Shown: piece after piece, positions 35,603-45,040 of the stretch | How the letters are laid out: each line of letters begins with the position of its first letter | Position numbering within the stretch: position 1 is the stretch's first letter | DNA from: an uncultured Clostridia bacterium | GTDB taxonomy: Bacteria > Bacillota > Clostridia > TANB77 > CAG-508 | Assembly: GCA_934130085.1 (NCBI GenBank) | Contig: CAKOXK010000001.1 | Coordinates: 186,001 to 250,000, forward strand | Length of the DNA stretch: 64,000 nucleotides | Direction of reading: 5' to 3' | Position numbers and translations under genes: made by a program | The notes under the pieces: model-generated | What the model was told of the DNA's origin: nothing | The model's database searches: none | The model's input: only the letters and a program-made list of their open reading frames with translations

Positions 35603-35632
35603 AGAACTATAATAATTATAGTTCTTTTTTTT
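35603..35632 (+). terminator. Terminator-like hairpin between the Spo0A boxes and spoIIAA
   Basis: AGAACTATAAT (35603-35613) pairs with ATTATAGTTCT (35615-35625), followed by T8. It would end valS read-through. The left arm also contains TATAAT (35608-35613) with TGGAAA 17 bp upstream, so it could double as the operon's -10 region. Confidence 0.65.
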
Positions 35633-35675
35633 GTATAAAACTAAAGGACAAGCTAAAAATAATAGGAGGTAAGAT

Positions 35676-36002
35676 GTGACAAGCTCATACGCAAAAGAAA
35701 CACGAACTTTAACATTTAAATTAACAGAAGAGATTGACCAGCATACAGCAGATCAAATAAGGAGGAAAATGGATGATGAAATTGAAAGATTTATTCCTAG
35801 AAAAGTTATACTTGATTGTAGTAACATTTCTTTTATGGACAGCTCCGCAATAGGACTTGTTCTTGGAAGATACAAATTGGCTAAAATGATTGGTGGAAAT
35901 ATGCTAATAGAAAATGTGGACAAAAGCATGAAACGAATACTTGATATGAGTGGAGTCTCAAGAATTATTAAAATAAATGAAAAAAAGGAGATGAATGCAT
36001 GA
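35676..36002 (+). CDS. spoIIAA: Anti-sigma F factor antagonist SpoIIAA
   Basis: A 108-residue STAS-domain protein. [18 protein letters not shown] carries the phosphorylated serine (S57, second Ser of DSS), the SpoIIAB substrate and SpoIIE target. It uses a GTG start 8 bases after GGAGGT; the overlapping ATG three bases earlier is out of frame and meets TGA at once. First gene of the spoIIA operon; it overlaps spoIIAB by 4 nt. Confidence 0.96.
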   Translation: MTSSYAKETRTLTFKLTEEIDQHTADQIRRKMDDEIERFIPRKVILDCSNISFMDSSAIGLVLGRYKLAKMIGGNMLIENVDKSMKRILDMSGVSRIIKINEKKEMNA

Positions 36003-36439
36003 AAAGTATATATGATAATGAAATGAAATTAGAATTTGCAAGCAAACCTGAAAATGAAGCATTTGCAAGAATAACAGTGTCAGCATTCGTATCACAGCTA
36101 GATCCTACAATAGATGAGATAGCAGATATAAAAACAGCTGTATCAGAAGCGGTTACAAATAGTATAATTCATGGGTACGATGATGAAGAAGGAACAGTAA
36201 AAATAGAAGCTAAAATATTCAAAAACACAGTTGAAATTGAAATATCAGATACAGGAAAGGGAATCGAGAACATAAAACAAGCAATGAAACCACTCTACAC
36301 ATCAAAACCGAATATGGAAAGATCAGGAATGGGATTTACAATCATGGAAAGTTTTATGGATGATTTAAAAGTCGAATCATCATTAGGCTTTGGCACAAAA
36401 GTCACAATGCGAAAGAAAATAGGAGAGGTTAATGAATGA
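35999..36439 (+). CDS. spoIIAB: Anti-sigma F factor / serine kinase SpoIIAB
   Basis: A 146-residue GHKL-type kinase that binds sigma-F and phosphorylates SpoIIAA. The N box is [17 protein letters not shown]1 is DTGKGIE, and [12 protein letters not shown] follows. The start overlaps spoIIAA by 4 nt and the end overlaps sigF by 8 nt, giving tight coupling. Confidence 0.96.
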   Translation: MKSIYDNEMKLEFASKPENEAFARITVSAFVSQLDPTIDEIADIKTAVSEAVTNSIIHGYDDEEGTVKIEAKIFKNTVEIEISDTGKGIENIKQAMKPLYTSKPNMERSGMGFTIMESFMDDLKVESSLGFGTKVTMRKKIGEVNE

Positions 36440-37136
36440 AGAACTTAAGAAAAAGATTATTAAAGCCCAAAATGGAGATAAAAATGCCTTAAATGAAATT
36501 GTAAAAGAGAATTTTGGATTAATACATAGCATAGGCAGAAGATTTGAAAATAGAGGCTATGAGATGGAAGATATATATCAAATTGGCGCAATAGGAATGA
36601 TAAAAGCAATACAAAAATTTGACTTCTCATATAACGTAATGTTTTCAACATTTGCTGTAACATACATAATAGGAGAGATAAGAAGATTTCTAAGAGATGA
36701 TGGGATGATAAAAGTATCTCGAAAACTGAAATATTTATCAGCACAAATAAAAGAAGAAAAAAATAAAAACGAAAAGATAACAATAGAAGAACTGGCAAAA
36801 AATTTGAATGTAGAAAAAGAAGAAATATTAATGGCAATAACATCATCAGAAGCGACTGAATCTTTAGAAAGTGCCATTGATGATGAAGGAAAATTAGCTC
36901 TCATAAACAGAATAAACACAAGCGAAAATAATGAAGAAAAAATAGTAAGCGAAATGTCATTAAGAAAGGAAATTGAGAAATTAGGAAAAAAGGAAAGGCA
37001 AATTATCTATTTAAGATATTATAAATCGCAAACTCAAAAGGAGGTAGCTAAAATATTAGGAATGAATCAGGTGCAGGTTTCAAGACTTGAAAAGAAGATT
37101 TTAAGAAATTTGTATGAAGGTTTAAAGGAGGCATAA
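36432..37136 (+). CDS. sigF: RNA polymerase sporulation sigma factor SigF
   Basis: A 234-residue sigma-70 family factor of the forespore. Region 2 reads [23 protein letters not shown] and [21 protein letters not shown]; region 4 ends with the helix-turn-helix [25 protein letters not shown]. Length and operon position are standard for sigF rather than sigG. Confidence 0.95.
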   Translation: MNEELKKKIIKAQNGDKNALNEIVKENFGLIHSIGRRFENRGYEMEDIYQIGAIGMIKAIQKFDFSYNVMFSTFAVTYIIGEIRRFLRDDGMIKVSRKLKYLSAQIKEEKNKNEKITIEELAKNLNVEKEEILMAITSSEATESLESAIDDEGKLALINRINTSENNEEKIVSEMSLRKEIEKLGKKERQIIYLRYYKSQTQKEVAKILGMNQVQVSRLEKKILRNLYEGLKEA

Positions 37137-37164
37137 GAAGAAAGAAAAGTTAAAACTAACTTTC

Positions 37165-37219
37165 GGAAGAAAGAAACATTTGTGCTGCGCATGTAAGCTA
37201 ACGCGGCTTTCAAAAACAA
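37165..37219 (+). repeat. Fold-back repeat family 1, partial copy (3' half)
   Basis: The stretch from GGAAGAAAGAAACATT to GCTAACGCGGCTTT repeats, with changes, the right half of the full element that begins 11 bases later. It lacks its own left arm, so it looks like a decayed or truncated neighbour copy. Confidence 0.6.
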
Positions 37220-37229
37220 ATACGAAGCC

Positions 37230-37370
37230 AAAAACATAATATTATATTGTTTTCGAAGCCTTGTTCGTTTTTTTCTTCGTTAGTCAAAATATACTTGCGG
37301 AAGAAAAAAACATTCGCGCTGCGCTTGATCGCTAACGCGGCTTTTGAAAACAATATAATATTATGTTTTT
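37230..37370. repeat. Fold-back repeat family 1, full copy
   Basis: A 141-bp element with perfect 25-bp terminal inverted repeats (37230-37254 and 37346-37370). The middle is GC-richer than its surroundings (CATTCGCGCTGCGCTTGATC) and contains a second inverted pair, TTCGTTTTTTTCTTC and GAAGAAAAAAACATTCG. It is 81-92% like the copy at 56722 by eye. It fills the sigF-spoIID gap and has no coding potential. Confidence 0.8.
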
Positions 37371-37420
37371 GTTATATTAATTTGAATTGTTTCATAGTAT
37401 AAGAAAGAAAAGGTGCGTAA

Positions 37421-38485
37421 ATGAAAAATATTGTAATAATTTTAATGTGTCTTATTCTTATAATATTTTTGCTGCCGGCAATGTTTACCAAAAGTTTTAC
37501 TTCGAGTATAGAAAATGATTCTATTGATAAGAGTAAAGAGCAAAAAGATAAAGATATTAATAATGACCTAAATTTGGAAGAGATAATGAAAAGTAAGGAT
37601 GATGAAAAGAACACAAATAAAATGTATAATTATAAAAAGTATGGGAAAATCAAATTGCTTCATACAGAGTCTAATACTATCGAAGAGATGGGTATTGACA
37701 AATATTTACTTGGTGTTGTTTCAGCTGAAATGCCGGCTAGTTTTGAAGAAGAAGCTTTAAAGGCTCAAGCGGTGGTTGCGAGAACCTATACAATTTATAC
37801 TATTGAGCATAATAATCAAAAGCATGATGGAGCTGATATATGTGATAGTTCAAAGTGTTGTCAGGCTTGGATTTCAAAAGAAAATAGAATGAAGAAATGG
37901 GATGTTCAAAAGCAAAATGAGTATTGGAGGAAAATTGAGAATGCGGTAAATAGTACAGCTGGAAAGATAATTACATATAACAAAGAGGCAATAGATGCTT
38001 TTTTTCATTCAAATAGTGGAGGTAAAACTGAGGTTCCAGTTAATGTGTGGGGTGGTACAAATTACCCTTATTTGCAAACTGTAGAGACTGCGGGGGAAGA
38101 TGCTTATTCTCAGTATTTATCAGAGGTGTCAATGTCCAAGGAGGAATTTGAGAAAAAGATAAAAGCTAAACACGAAAATTTTCGAATTAATTATAATGAT
38201 GCGGATGCAATTAAGATTCTTGAATATACTGAATCTAATAGGGTAAAGGTTCTTAAAGTTGGCAATTTAAAATTATCAGGTGTTGAGGTAAGAACGATTC
38301 TTGGTTTAAGATCAGCACAGTTTGAAATAGATGTAGAAGATGACACTATAAAATTTGAAGTTAAGGGATATGGTCATGGTGTTGGAATGAGTCAAACAGG
38401 AGCAAACAGTATGGCGAAGGAAGGAGCAAATTATGAAGAAATTATAAAGCACTTTTATAATAATGTACAAATAGAAGAAATTTAA
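37421..38485 (+). CDS. spoIID: Stage II sporulation protein D (SpoIID/LytB)
   Basis: A 354-residue peptidoglycan lytic transglycosylase used in forespore engulfment. It has an N-terminal membrane helix (about 3-24) followed by an acidic linker. The SpoIID/LytB domain shows GIDKYLLGVVSAEMPASFEEEALKAQAVVARTY, HSNSGGKTE and GYGHGVGMSQTGANSMA. In Bacillus it lies with spoIIM/spoIIP functions; neither partner is in this window. SD AAAGGTG. Confidence 0.94.
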   Translation: MKNIVIILMCLILIIFLLPAMFTKSFTSSIENDSIDKSKEQKDKDINNDLNLEEIMKSKDDEKNTNKMYNYKKYGKIKLLHTESNTIEEMGIDKYLLGVVSAEMPASFEEEALKAQAVVARTYTIYTIEHNNQKHDGADICDSSKCCQAWISKENRMKKWDVQKQNEYWRKIENAVNSTAGKIITYNKEAIDAFFHSNSGGKTEVPVNVWGGTNYPYLQTVETAGEDAYSQYLSEVSMSKEEFEKKIKAKHENFRINYNDADAIKILEYTESNRVKVLKVGNLKLSGVEVRTILGLRSAQFEIDVEDDTIKFEVKGYGHGVGMSQTGANSMAKEGANYEEIIKHFYNNVQIEEI

Positions 38486-38495
38486 GATGGATTTG

Positions 38496-38525
38496 TTGAC
38501 ATATCATTTCTTTTGGGTATATTAT
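38496..38525 (+). promoter_or_regulatory. Consensus promoter for the unknown gene after spoIID
   Basis: A perfect TTGACA (38496-38501) with TATATT at 16 bp or TATTAT at 18 bp. The predicted start is near 38530, giving a leader of only about 15 nt that begins at the GGAGG SD. Confidence 0.6.
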
Positions 38526-38544
38526 GATACTGGAGGAAAAGTCT

Positions 38545-39690
38545 ATGCCAAAGAATGAAAAGAATCAATATTCTGTATATGATGATAAGAAATTTAAAAA
38601 ATTTGAGTTTAAGAAGCAAAGTTTGGAAAAAATAAAAAGAGAATATTTTAATGGCATAATAAGTCAATATAGACGTGATGGAAAGCATATAGATGATAAA
38701 ACAATTTTGAAAGCTAACAAAGAGGCTTATATTTATACTCAAAATATATTCAGGGGTCCATACAAGAAGCTTTTAAGTTACCAAAGTAAAGAGAATAGAA
38801 ACATTAGAAATCCTATTAATGAAAATTTATGGGATAAAGCTGAAGATATATATGAAAGTCAAAAGAGAAAGACTATTGAAATTTTGGCAAGGATTGGGTT
38901 AGTTGCGCTTGTAGGTGGAGCTGCAGCTATAGGCATAAGTAGAACTAAGAATTTAGCTGCGCCAAATAACGAGATTAAAATTGAGGAGCAGCAAAATCAA
39001 AAAGAAAAAATGTCAACAGATGAAAAGTCAAAAGATAGCAATGAAATTAAAGTCGGTACAATCGAAAATTCAAGTAAACCTGAGTCTATAAATAGCATAA
39101 AGGTTGAAGAGGATGCTACAGAAAAGGCGAATGAAGAATTAGAATCTAAGAGAGGTGCAAGGGACTATACTGAGAATAAAGAGTTTTATAGAGAACTATT
39201 AGATGAGTATAATGCTAGAACACCGGATAACTATGCTAAAATTAGACAAAAAGATACAAGAATCGTGGAATTATCAGGTAAAAGATTTGTAAATTATGGT
39301 TTTAGAAAAAGTGGAGAATTGGTTTATGTTGATGATATGTTTATAAAAGAAGATGAGGTAAAGAAAAACCAATTACAGGTTGCGGATGAATTTCCTAGTG
39401 ATTATATATATGTGCTTGATATTGTAAATCAGCGTGTAATAGCTGCAGCTGCATATTTAGATGATCAAGTAGTAAATGTAGTAAGTAATTATTACCAAGG
39501 ATCATCACGAACTGTGTATGTAAATCCTTTTGGAGATGATATTGAAAAAGCACTAACCTTGCCAGATGTTTTAGATAGAAATAGATCTATATTTCAAGCT
39601 GCAAGAGATAGTGGAACAGAAGAAAGAAGAGCTGTAGAAGCTTTAAGAGGAGTAAAAAAAGAAATAGATGACTTATATCAAACAAGATGA
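38545..39690 (+). CDS. Unrecognised 381-residue membrane protein
   Basis: The start at 38545 (MPKNEKNQYS) follows TGGAGG; an in-frame ATG at 38524 lies upstream of that SD. A basic, helical N-terminal region ends in one membrane helix (about 115-132, ARIGLVALVGGAAAIGISRT). A charged Lys/Glu/Ser-rich linker (about 133-205) leads to a C-terminal globular domain with GKRFVNYGFRKSGELVYVDDMF and SDYIYVLDIVNQRVIAAAAY. No known family is recognised. Confidence 0.75.
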   Translation: MPKNEKNQYSVYDDKKFKKFEFKKQSLEKIKREYFNGIISQYRRDGKHIDDKTILKANKEAYIYTQNIFRGPYKKLLSYQSKENRNIRNPINENLWDKAEDIYESQKRKTIEILARIGLVALVGGAAAIGISRTKNLAAPNNEIKIEEQQNQKEKMSTDEKSKDSNEIKVGTIENSSKPESINSIKVEEDATEKANEELESKRGARDYTENKEFYRELLDEYNARTPDNYAKIRQKDTRIVELSGKRFVNYGFRKSGELVYVDDMFIKEDEVKKNQLQVADEFPSDYIYVLDIVNQRVIAAAAYLDDQVVNVVSNYYQGSSRTVYVNPFGDDIEKALTLPDVLDRNRSIFQAARDSGTEERRAVEALRGVKKEIDDLYQTR

Positions 39691-39720
39691 TTTTGAACAG
39701 ATAGAAAGAAAGAACTAAAT

Positions 39721-41613
39721 ATGTTTAATATTGAACAAGAACTAAAGAAATTGCCTCAAAAACCAGGCGTATATATAATGCATGATAAGAATGACAACAT
39801 AATATACGTAGGAAAGGCAATTTCTTTAAAAAGAAGAGTAACATCATATTTTAGAAAAACAAAAAAGACACAGCGTATTTTAAATATGGTTGCATTAATA
39901 GATCACTTCGAATATATAGTTTGCGAAAATGAACAAGAAGCGTTGATACTAGAATGCAATCTTATTAAAAAGAATATGCCTAAATTTAATGTGCTCTTAA
40001 AAGATGATAAAACATATCCATACATAAAAATAAATGTAAAAGCCCTTTATCCTGATGTATATATTACAAGGAGAAAATTAAATGATGGTGCAAAATATTT
40101 TGGACCTTATGCAAACCCTGGTGCAGCAAAAGAAATGTGTGAATTTATAAAAACAAAATTTCAAATAAGACAATGCAAGTCATTCAAATATAAAGATAGA
40201 GCATGCCTAAATTATCATATAAAAAAATGTTCAGGGCCTTGTATGGGCTATATTTCTGTTGAGGATTACAGAAATAGAATTAACCAAATCATATCAATAT
40301 TAGATGGAAAAATAGATAGTGTAATAAAAGAACTTAAAGTGCAAATGGAGGATGCTTCAAAAAATTTTGAATATGAAAAGGCAGCAATGTATAGGGACGA
40401 GATGCTAGCAGCAGAAAGAATATCACAAAAACAAAAGGTTTCAAATATATCAGAAAATGATATTGATATAATTGGACTAGCAAGGTCTGAACAAGAAATT
40501 TGTATAGAAATCTTTTATATAAGAAACAGCAAAATGATAGGAAGAGATAATTTCTTCTTTAAAGGTTTAAATGATGAAGATGATAAAGACATTATTTCAG
40601 AATTCATTGAAAGATACTATTCATCTAAAACAATATTTCCTAGTAAAATAATGTGTAGGAATGATTTTGATGAAAGAGAATTATATGAAGAATGGCTTAC
40701 TAATATGGCTGGAAAAAAAGTTGAAATTAAAATTCCAAAAATAGGTGAGAAAATAAAATTAATAGAGATGGCAGAGAATAATGCCAAAATAACATTAGAT
40801 AATAAAGAAAAAGCTAACAAAAATGTAATAGTTGATTTAAAAGATACATTGAAACTTGAAAATTTACCAAGAAAAATAGAATCGTATGATATATCAAACA
40901 TATCAGGTGAATACCAGGTAGCAGGAATGTGCGTAATGATAGATGGAATGATAAAAAAGAATTTATCACGTAGATTTAAAATAAAAACGGTTTATGGACA
41001 AGATGATCCAAAGTCTATGGAAGAAGCAGTTACAAGAAGATTACGACACTCAATTGATTTAGAAAAAATTTACGAAAATGATATGATAATTTGCCTGGAA
41101 GAAACAGCAAAGAAAATTGAAAACTTACAAGCTGATATAAAGGAAAAGTATGAAGCAAATGCTGGATTTGGCAGATTGCCAGACCTAATTTTATCTGATG
41201 GAGGAATTACACAAATAAGAGCAACGAAGCAGGCTATAAAAAATATAGAAAATGAGTTAGGTGTTATTTTAAAGATAAAAGTTTATGGAATGGTAAAAAA
41301 CGATAAACATCAGACAAGAGCGCTAATGGATGAAAATAGAGAAGAAATTAAAATATCAGAGCAAATATTTAACTTAATTACAAATTTTCAAAATGAGGTT
41401 CATGACACAGCAATAGGATATCACAAATTCCTAAGAGATAAATCTATGTCAAAATCAGAACTAGATAATATAAAAGGAATTGGAACAGCGAAAAAGGTAG
41501 AGCTTTTAAAGAAATTTGGAAGTATAGAAAAAATAAAAGAAGCTAGCATTGAAGAATTAACAAAGGTAAAAGGAATAAACGAAGAACTAGCAGAGAAAAT
41601 AAAACAAATGTAA
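39721..41613 (+). CDS. uvrC: Excinuclease ABC subunit C
   Basis: A 630-residue nucleotide-excision repair endonuclease. The GIY-YIG domain is at the N-terminus (PGVYIMHDKNDNIIYVGKA), the UVR motif is around residue 215 (NFEYEKAAMYRDEM), the RNase H-like half has SYDISNISG and DLILSDGG, and a C-terminal (HhH)2 ends LTKVKGINEELAEKI. UvrA and UvrB are not in the window. Confidence 0.96.
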   Translation: MFNIEQELKKLPQKPGVYIMHDKNDNIIYVGKAISLKRRVTSYFRKTKKTQRILNMVALIDHFEYIVCENEQEALILECNLIKKNMPKFNVLLKDDKTYPYIKINVKALYPDVYITRRKLNDGAKYFGPYANPGAAKEMCEFIKTKFQIRQCKSFKYKDRACLNYHIKKCSGPCMGYISVEDYRNRINQIISILDGKIDSVIKELKVQMEDASKNFEYEKAAMYRDEMLAAERISQKQKVSNISENDIDIIGLARSEQEICIEIFYIRNSKMIGRDNFFFKGLNDEDDKDIISEFIERYYSSKTIFPSKIMCRNDFDERELYEEWLTNMAGKKVEIKIPKIGEKIKLIEMAENNAKITLDNKEKANKNVIVDLKDTLKLENLPRKIESYDISNISGEYQVAGMCVMIDGMIKKNLSRRFKIKTVYGQDDPKSMEEAVTRRLRHSIDLEKIYENDMIICLEETAKKIENLQADIKEKYEANAGFGRLPDLILSDGGITQIRATKQAIKNIENELGVILKIKVYGMVKNDKHQTRALMDENREEIKISEQIFNLITNFQNEVHDTAIGYHKFLRDKSMSKSELDNIKGIGTAKKVELLKKFGSIEKIKEASIEELTKVKGINEELAEKIKQM

Positions 41614-41720
41614 GAGGAATAAATGAAGAACTGACAGAGAAAAATGTAAAAAGATGACATACGAAACTACTCATAAGAAAAATAAAACCTGCATATAATT
41701 TTTGTAGGGGGATTTGAAAG

Positions 41721-41825
41721 ATGAGTAAGAAAATGATAATTATATTGATAATAACTTTTATATTAGGACAGGTTGCTCTATTTTTGTTATTAAATAATTT
41801 TATAGCAACACTAACGTTGATTTAA
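41721..41825 (+). CDS. Possible 34-residue membrane peptide
   Basis: A short frame with one hydrophobic helix covering most of its length (MIIILIITFILGQVALFLLL). A GGGGGA lies about 9 bases upstream. It sits between uvrC and the methyltransferase gene. With no homologue known to me, it could be chance. Confidence 0.35.
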   Translation: MSKKMIIILIITFILGQVALFLLLNNFIATLTLI

Positions 41826-41854
41826 AAGAATAATTAAAAAGAAGTGGAGAAGTA

Positions 41855-42820
41855 ATGGAAGTAGCAAAAGATTGGAAAGATTATGAAATAATAGACATGG
41901 CAAATGGTGAAAAGCTTGAAAGATGGGACAACATAGTACTAATTAGACCTGATCCACAAATTATATGGAAAGAGAAAACGAATCCTGAAAAATGGTCTAA
42001 AGCAAATGCAAGATATATACGTTCAAAAACTGGTGGAGGGGAATGGAGTTATAAAACTCAATTGCCAAAATCATGGCAAGTTCACTATAAAAACTTAACG
42101 TTTAATATAAAACCAATGGGATTTAAACACACAGGATTATTTCCTGAACAGGCTGTTAACTGGGATTGGATGATTAACAAAATAAAAAATGCAAAAAGAG
42201 AAATAAGAGTTTTAAATCTGTTTGCATATACAGGTGGAGCAACGGTTGCTTGCCTATCGGCAGGAGCTACAGTTTGTCATGTTGATAGTTCAAAAGGAAT
42301 GACAGAATGGGCTAAAGAAAACGTATTATCATCAGGTTTACAAGATAAAAAAGTAAGATTTCTAATTGACGATGTAAATAAGTTTGTTCAAAGAGAAATA
42401 AGAAGAGGCAACAAATATGATGCGATAATAATGGATCCACCATCTTATGGAAGAGGGAAAAATGGAGAGGTTTGGAAATTTGAAGATAACATAGAAGACC
42501 TAGTAAGGCTATGCATGAGGGTTCTATCAGACAAACCATTATTCTTTTTAATAAACTCATATACAACGGGAATATCTAGTCAAGTGTTAGAAAACATATT
42601 AAGAATGAATATGCAAAAAGAAATGAATGAGAGAACAAAAAATAAAGCAAAATGCAATGCGAACGAAGAAGCAAGCAATAGAAAGTCGATAAATGAGATA
42701 GATAAAGCAAGCGAAAAAAAGAATCTTAATGGTAAATTCTCAAATGGAGAAATAGGCTTAAATCAAACAAACTCAAAAAACATATTACCATGTGGAATAT
42801 TTGCAAAATGGGAAGAATAG
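41855..42820 (+). CDS. Class I SAM-dependent methyltransferase (RlmI/PF10672-like) with a low-complexity insert
   Basis: A 321-residue protein. SAM motif I is LNLFAYTGGATVACLSAGA, the acidic VDSSKGM follows, and motif IV is IIMDPPSYGRG. This suits the family of putative 23S rRNA cytosine methyltransferases, but the substrate is not proven. Between LENIL (about 249) and the conserved C-terminal NGEIGL...LPCG there is an insert of about 45 residues rich in Asn, Lys, Glu and Ser. Confidence 0.88.
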   Translation: MEVAKDWKDYEIIDMANGEKLERWDNIVLIRPDPQIIWKEKTNPEKWSKANARYIRSKTGGGEWSYKTQLPKSWQVHYKNLTFNIKPMGFKHTGLFPEQAVNWDWMINKIKNAKREIRVLNLFAYTGGATVACLSAGATVCHVDSSKGMTEWAKENVLSSGLQDKKVRFLIDDVNKFVQREIRRGNKYDAIIMDPPSYGRGKNGEVWKFEDNIEDLVRLCMRVLSDKPLFFLINSYTTGISSQVLENILRMNMQKEMNERTKNKAKCNANEEASNRKSINEIDKASEKKNLNGKFSNGEIGLNQTNSKNILPCGIFAKWEE

Positions 42821-42858
42821 AAAAATTTTAGAGTGAAATAAAATTGGAAGATTAAAAT

Positions 42859-43539
42859 ATGAAAGTAATATATGAAGATAATCACATAATTGTAGTTGAA
42901 AAAATGTGTAATATACCATCTCAAGCAGATAAAACTGGAGATGTAGATATGTTATCAATAGTAAAAGATTACATAAAAGAAAAATATAATAAACCAGGCA
43001 ATGTATATTTAGGATTAGTTCATAGACTAGACAGGCCCGTGGGAGGGGTAATGGTCTTTGCAAAAACATCAAAAGCTGCCTCAAGACTAAGTGAAGAAGT
43101 AAGAAACAAAACTTTTCAAAAGCATTATTTAGTAATTGTAAACGGAAAGATGGAAAAAGAAAAAGGAACATTAGAAGATTATCTTTGGAAGGATGAAAAA
43201 AGTAACACAAGCTATGTAGTAAAAGAAACTAAGAAAAATGCAAAAAAGGCAATCCTAGATTATGAAGTGCTATATTATGATGAAAGAGAAAATTTATCAA
43301 TTCTAAAGATAGATTTACATACTGGAAGACATCATCAAATTAGAGTGCAACTATCAAGCAGAATGCATGCAATATATGGAGATGCCAAATACCATGGAAG
43401 AGGAAAAGGTACACAAATATGCCTATGGGCTTATGAGCTAACAATAGTACATCCAATAACAAAGGAACAAATTACTTTTAAAGATTTACCAGAAGAAAAG
43501 GGAATGTGGAAATTATTAGGAATGATTAAAATTAATTAA
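42859..43539 (+). CDS. RluA family pseudouridine synthase
   Basis: A 226-residue enzyme without an S4 domain. The catalytic motif GLVHRLDRPVGGVMVFAKT holds D58; LDLHTGRHHQIRVQ-type DLHTGRHHQIRVQLSS and the C-terminal LWAYELTIVHPITKE are typical. It probably modifies rRNA or tRNA uridines; the target is not deducible. Confidence 0.92.
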   Translation: MKVIYEDNHIIVVEKMCNIPSQADKTGDVDMLSIVKDYIKEKYNKPGNVYLGLVHRLDRPVGGVMVFAKTSKAASRLSEEVRNKTFQKHYLVIVNGKMEKEKGTLEDYLWKDEKSNTSYVVKETKKNAKKAILDYEVLYYDERENLSILKIDLHTGRHHQIRVQLSSRMHAIYGDAKYHGRGKGTQICLWAYELTIVHPITKEQITFKDLPEEKGMWKLLGMIKIN

Positions 43540-43627
43540 AACAATTAAGATTAATAAATTAATTTATTAATAAGAACAATCTAGACCAATTAAGATTAAC
43601 AGAAATTATACGAAAAGAAAAAATAAG

Positions 43628-43647
43628 AAAGAGAAGAACTCTTTTTT
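43628..43647 (+). terminator. Terminator of the pseudouridine synthase gene
   Basis: AAAGAG (43628-43633) and CTCTTT (43639-43644) with a 5-nt loop followed by T-rich sequence. The stem is short, so it is probably weak. Confidence 0.5.
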
Positions 43648-43659
43648 ATTTTTTTATAA

Positions 43660-43776
43660 TAGAAAAGATTTTTCCTTCTATATAATATAAAATTTTTTTC
43701 CTCCTATATAATATAAAACCTTTCCCTTTTTATATAATGGGAAAGTTTTTCCACTTTTTACACAAAAGTGGAAAAA
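43660..43776. repeat. Array of TATATAAT-containing repeats and two hairpins upstream of spo0A
   Basis: Three degenerate units of about 30 bp each contain a pyrimidine tract plus TATATAAT. The last forms a terminator-like hairpin CTTTCCC/GGGAAAG (43720-43745) with a T5 tail, and that T5 is also the start of a perfect 13-bp palindrome (43746-43758 with 43764-43776). The two hairpins thus share bases. The 318-base gap before spo0A contains this array and the promoter. Confidence 0.55.
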
Positions 43777-43790
43777 AATAGAAAAAAGAC

Positions 43791-43819
43791 TTGCAATTTA
43801 TAAAAAAAACAATTATAAT
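43791..43819 (+). promoter_or_regulatory. Promoter of spo0A
   Basis: TTGCAA (43791-43796), 17-bp spacer, perfect TATAAT (43814-43819), with a leader of about 32 nt and an AGGAGG SD. No Spo0A box is seen nearby. Confidence 0.7.
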
Positions 43820-43857
43820 CAAATGGAAAAATATAACAAACATAGGAGGATGTTTTA

Positions 43858-44679
43858 ATGAACGCAAAGATAAGGGTATTAATTGCAGATGACAATATTG
43901 ATTTTGCAAAAACACTTAAAAAATTTCTAAATGGGGATGAGGAGATTGATGTTATTGGTATAGCAAAAGATGGAGAAGAAGCGGTAAGAATGATTGAAAA
44001 ACAAGAACCAGATGTATGTTTACTTGATGTTATTATGCCACATTTAGATGGACTAGGAGTATTAGAAAGAATAAAAGAAAATGAACAAGTTAAAAGACCA
44101 ATATTTTTAATGGTATCAGCTGTAGGACAAGATAAAATAACTCAAAAAGCTATAGCACTTGGAGCAGACTATTACATAGTTAAACCATTTGATATAACAT
44201 TATTAATTCAAAGAATAAAAGAAATAAAAAATTACAATCCAGAAGAATTAAAAAAACAGATGATAACAACATCAGCAAGAGAAATAAAAGCACAATACAT
44301 AACAATTGACGATGAGAAAGACAAGGAAAATTTAGAAGCATTAGTAACAAATTTAATACACGAGGTAGGAGTGCCGGCACATATTAAAGGTTATCAATTT
44401 TTACGAGAAGCAATAATAATGGTGGTAAATAACATAAACATGATAAACCAAATTACAAAACAACTCTACCCTGAAATAGCATTCAAATACAATACTACAC
44501 CATCGAGAGTTGAAAGAGCAATACGCCATGCAATAGAAGTAGCATGGGGTAGAGGAGACCAAGAAGTAGTAGAGAGCATATTTGGTTACACTGTATCAGC
44601 TGATAAGGGTAAACCAACAAATTCTGAATTCATAGCGATGATAGCTGATAAATTAAGACTGGAGTTAAAAACAGCATAA
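43858..44679 (+). CDS. spo0A: Sporulation master response regulator Spo0A
   Basis: A 273-residue protein. The receiver domain has D11-D12, phosphoacceptor D57 ([11 protein letters not shown]) and K109. The C-terminal Spo0A DNA-binding domain shows [20 protein letters not shown] and the recognition helix [20 protein letters not shown]. Full length. In many Clostridia spoIVB precedes spo0A; it is not present here. This gene controls entry to sporulation and probably the spoIIA operon in this window. Confidence 0.97.
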   Translation: MNAKIRVLIADDNIDFAKTLKKFLNGDEEIDVIGIAKDGEEAVRMIEKQEPDVCLLDVIMPHLDGLGVLERIKENEQVKRPIFLMVSAVGQDKITQKAIALGADYYIVKPFDITLLIQRIKEIKNYNPEELKKQMITTSAREIKAQYITIDDEKDKENLEALVTNLIHEVGVPAHIKGYQFLREAIIMVVNNINMINQITKQLYPEIAFKYNTTPSRVERAIRHAIEVAWGRGDQEVVESIFGYTVSADKGKPTNSEFIAMIADKLRLELKTA

Positions 44680-44793
44680 AAATTAAAAACGTGCATAATA
44701 TAAAAAATTAAATGTAAATTGTGGCCAGATGCCGGATGAAAAAGTAATCTTTATTTAAAAAAGTAATTTGTGCCAGCAAATGTTTACTTTTAC

Positions 44794-44822
44794 TTGAAAA
44801 TATTATGTAAATGTGATAAAAT
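44794..44822 (+). promoter_or_regulatory. Promoter of the 49-residue protein gene
   Basis: TTGAAA (44794-44799), 17-bp spacer, TAAAAT (44817-44822), with an AGGAGGAAAG SD 29 bases further on. Confidence 0.55.
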
Positions 44823-44864
44823 AAATTTGCAGTTTAAATTTTTATACATAAGGAGGAAAGCAAA

Positions 44865-45014
44865 ATGGCTGCTAATTGGGATACCACTCGGAATAACGAA
44901 AACGTACATGAAACCTTAAAAAAATTTCATGACAGAAAAAATGATGAGAATGGATATGATAGATTTCCAGGCCATCAGAATCAAGTAGTTTCCGAAACAA
45001 AGAAGGTTGACTAA
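44865..45014 (+). CDS. Small hydrophilic protein, 49 residues
   Basis: A short gene with its own promoter, a near-perfect SD and a strong terminator, which together make it convincing. The peptide is polar and charged (NWDTTRNNENVHETLKKFHD, then a KKVD C-terminus) with no membrane segment. No family is recognised. It follows spo0A, so a sporulation-phase role is possible but unproven. Confidence 0.7.
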   Translation: MAANWDTTRNNENVHETLKKFHDRKNDENGYDRFPGHQNQVVSETKKVD

Positions 45015-45040
45015 TAAAGTCAGTTAAAGCCTATTTTCCT

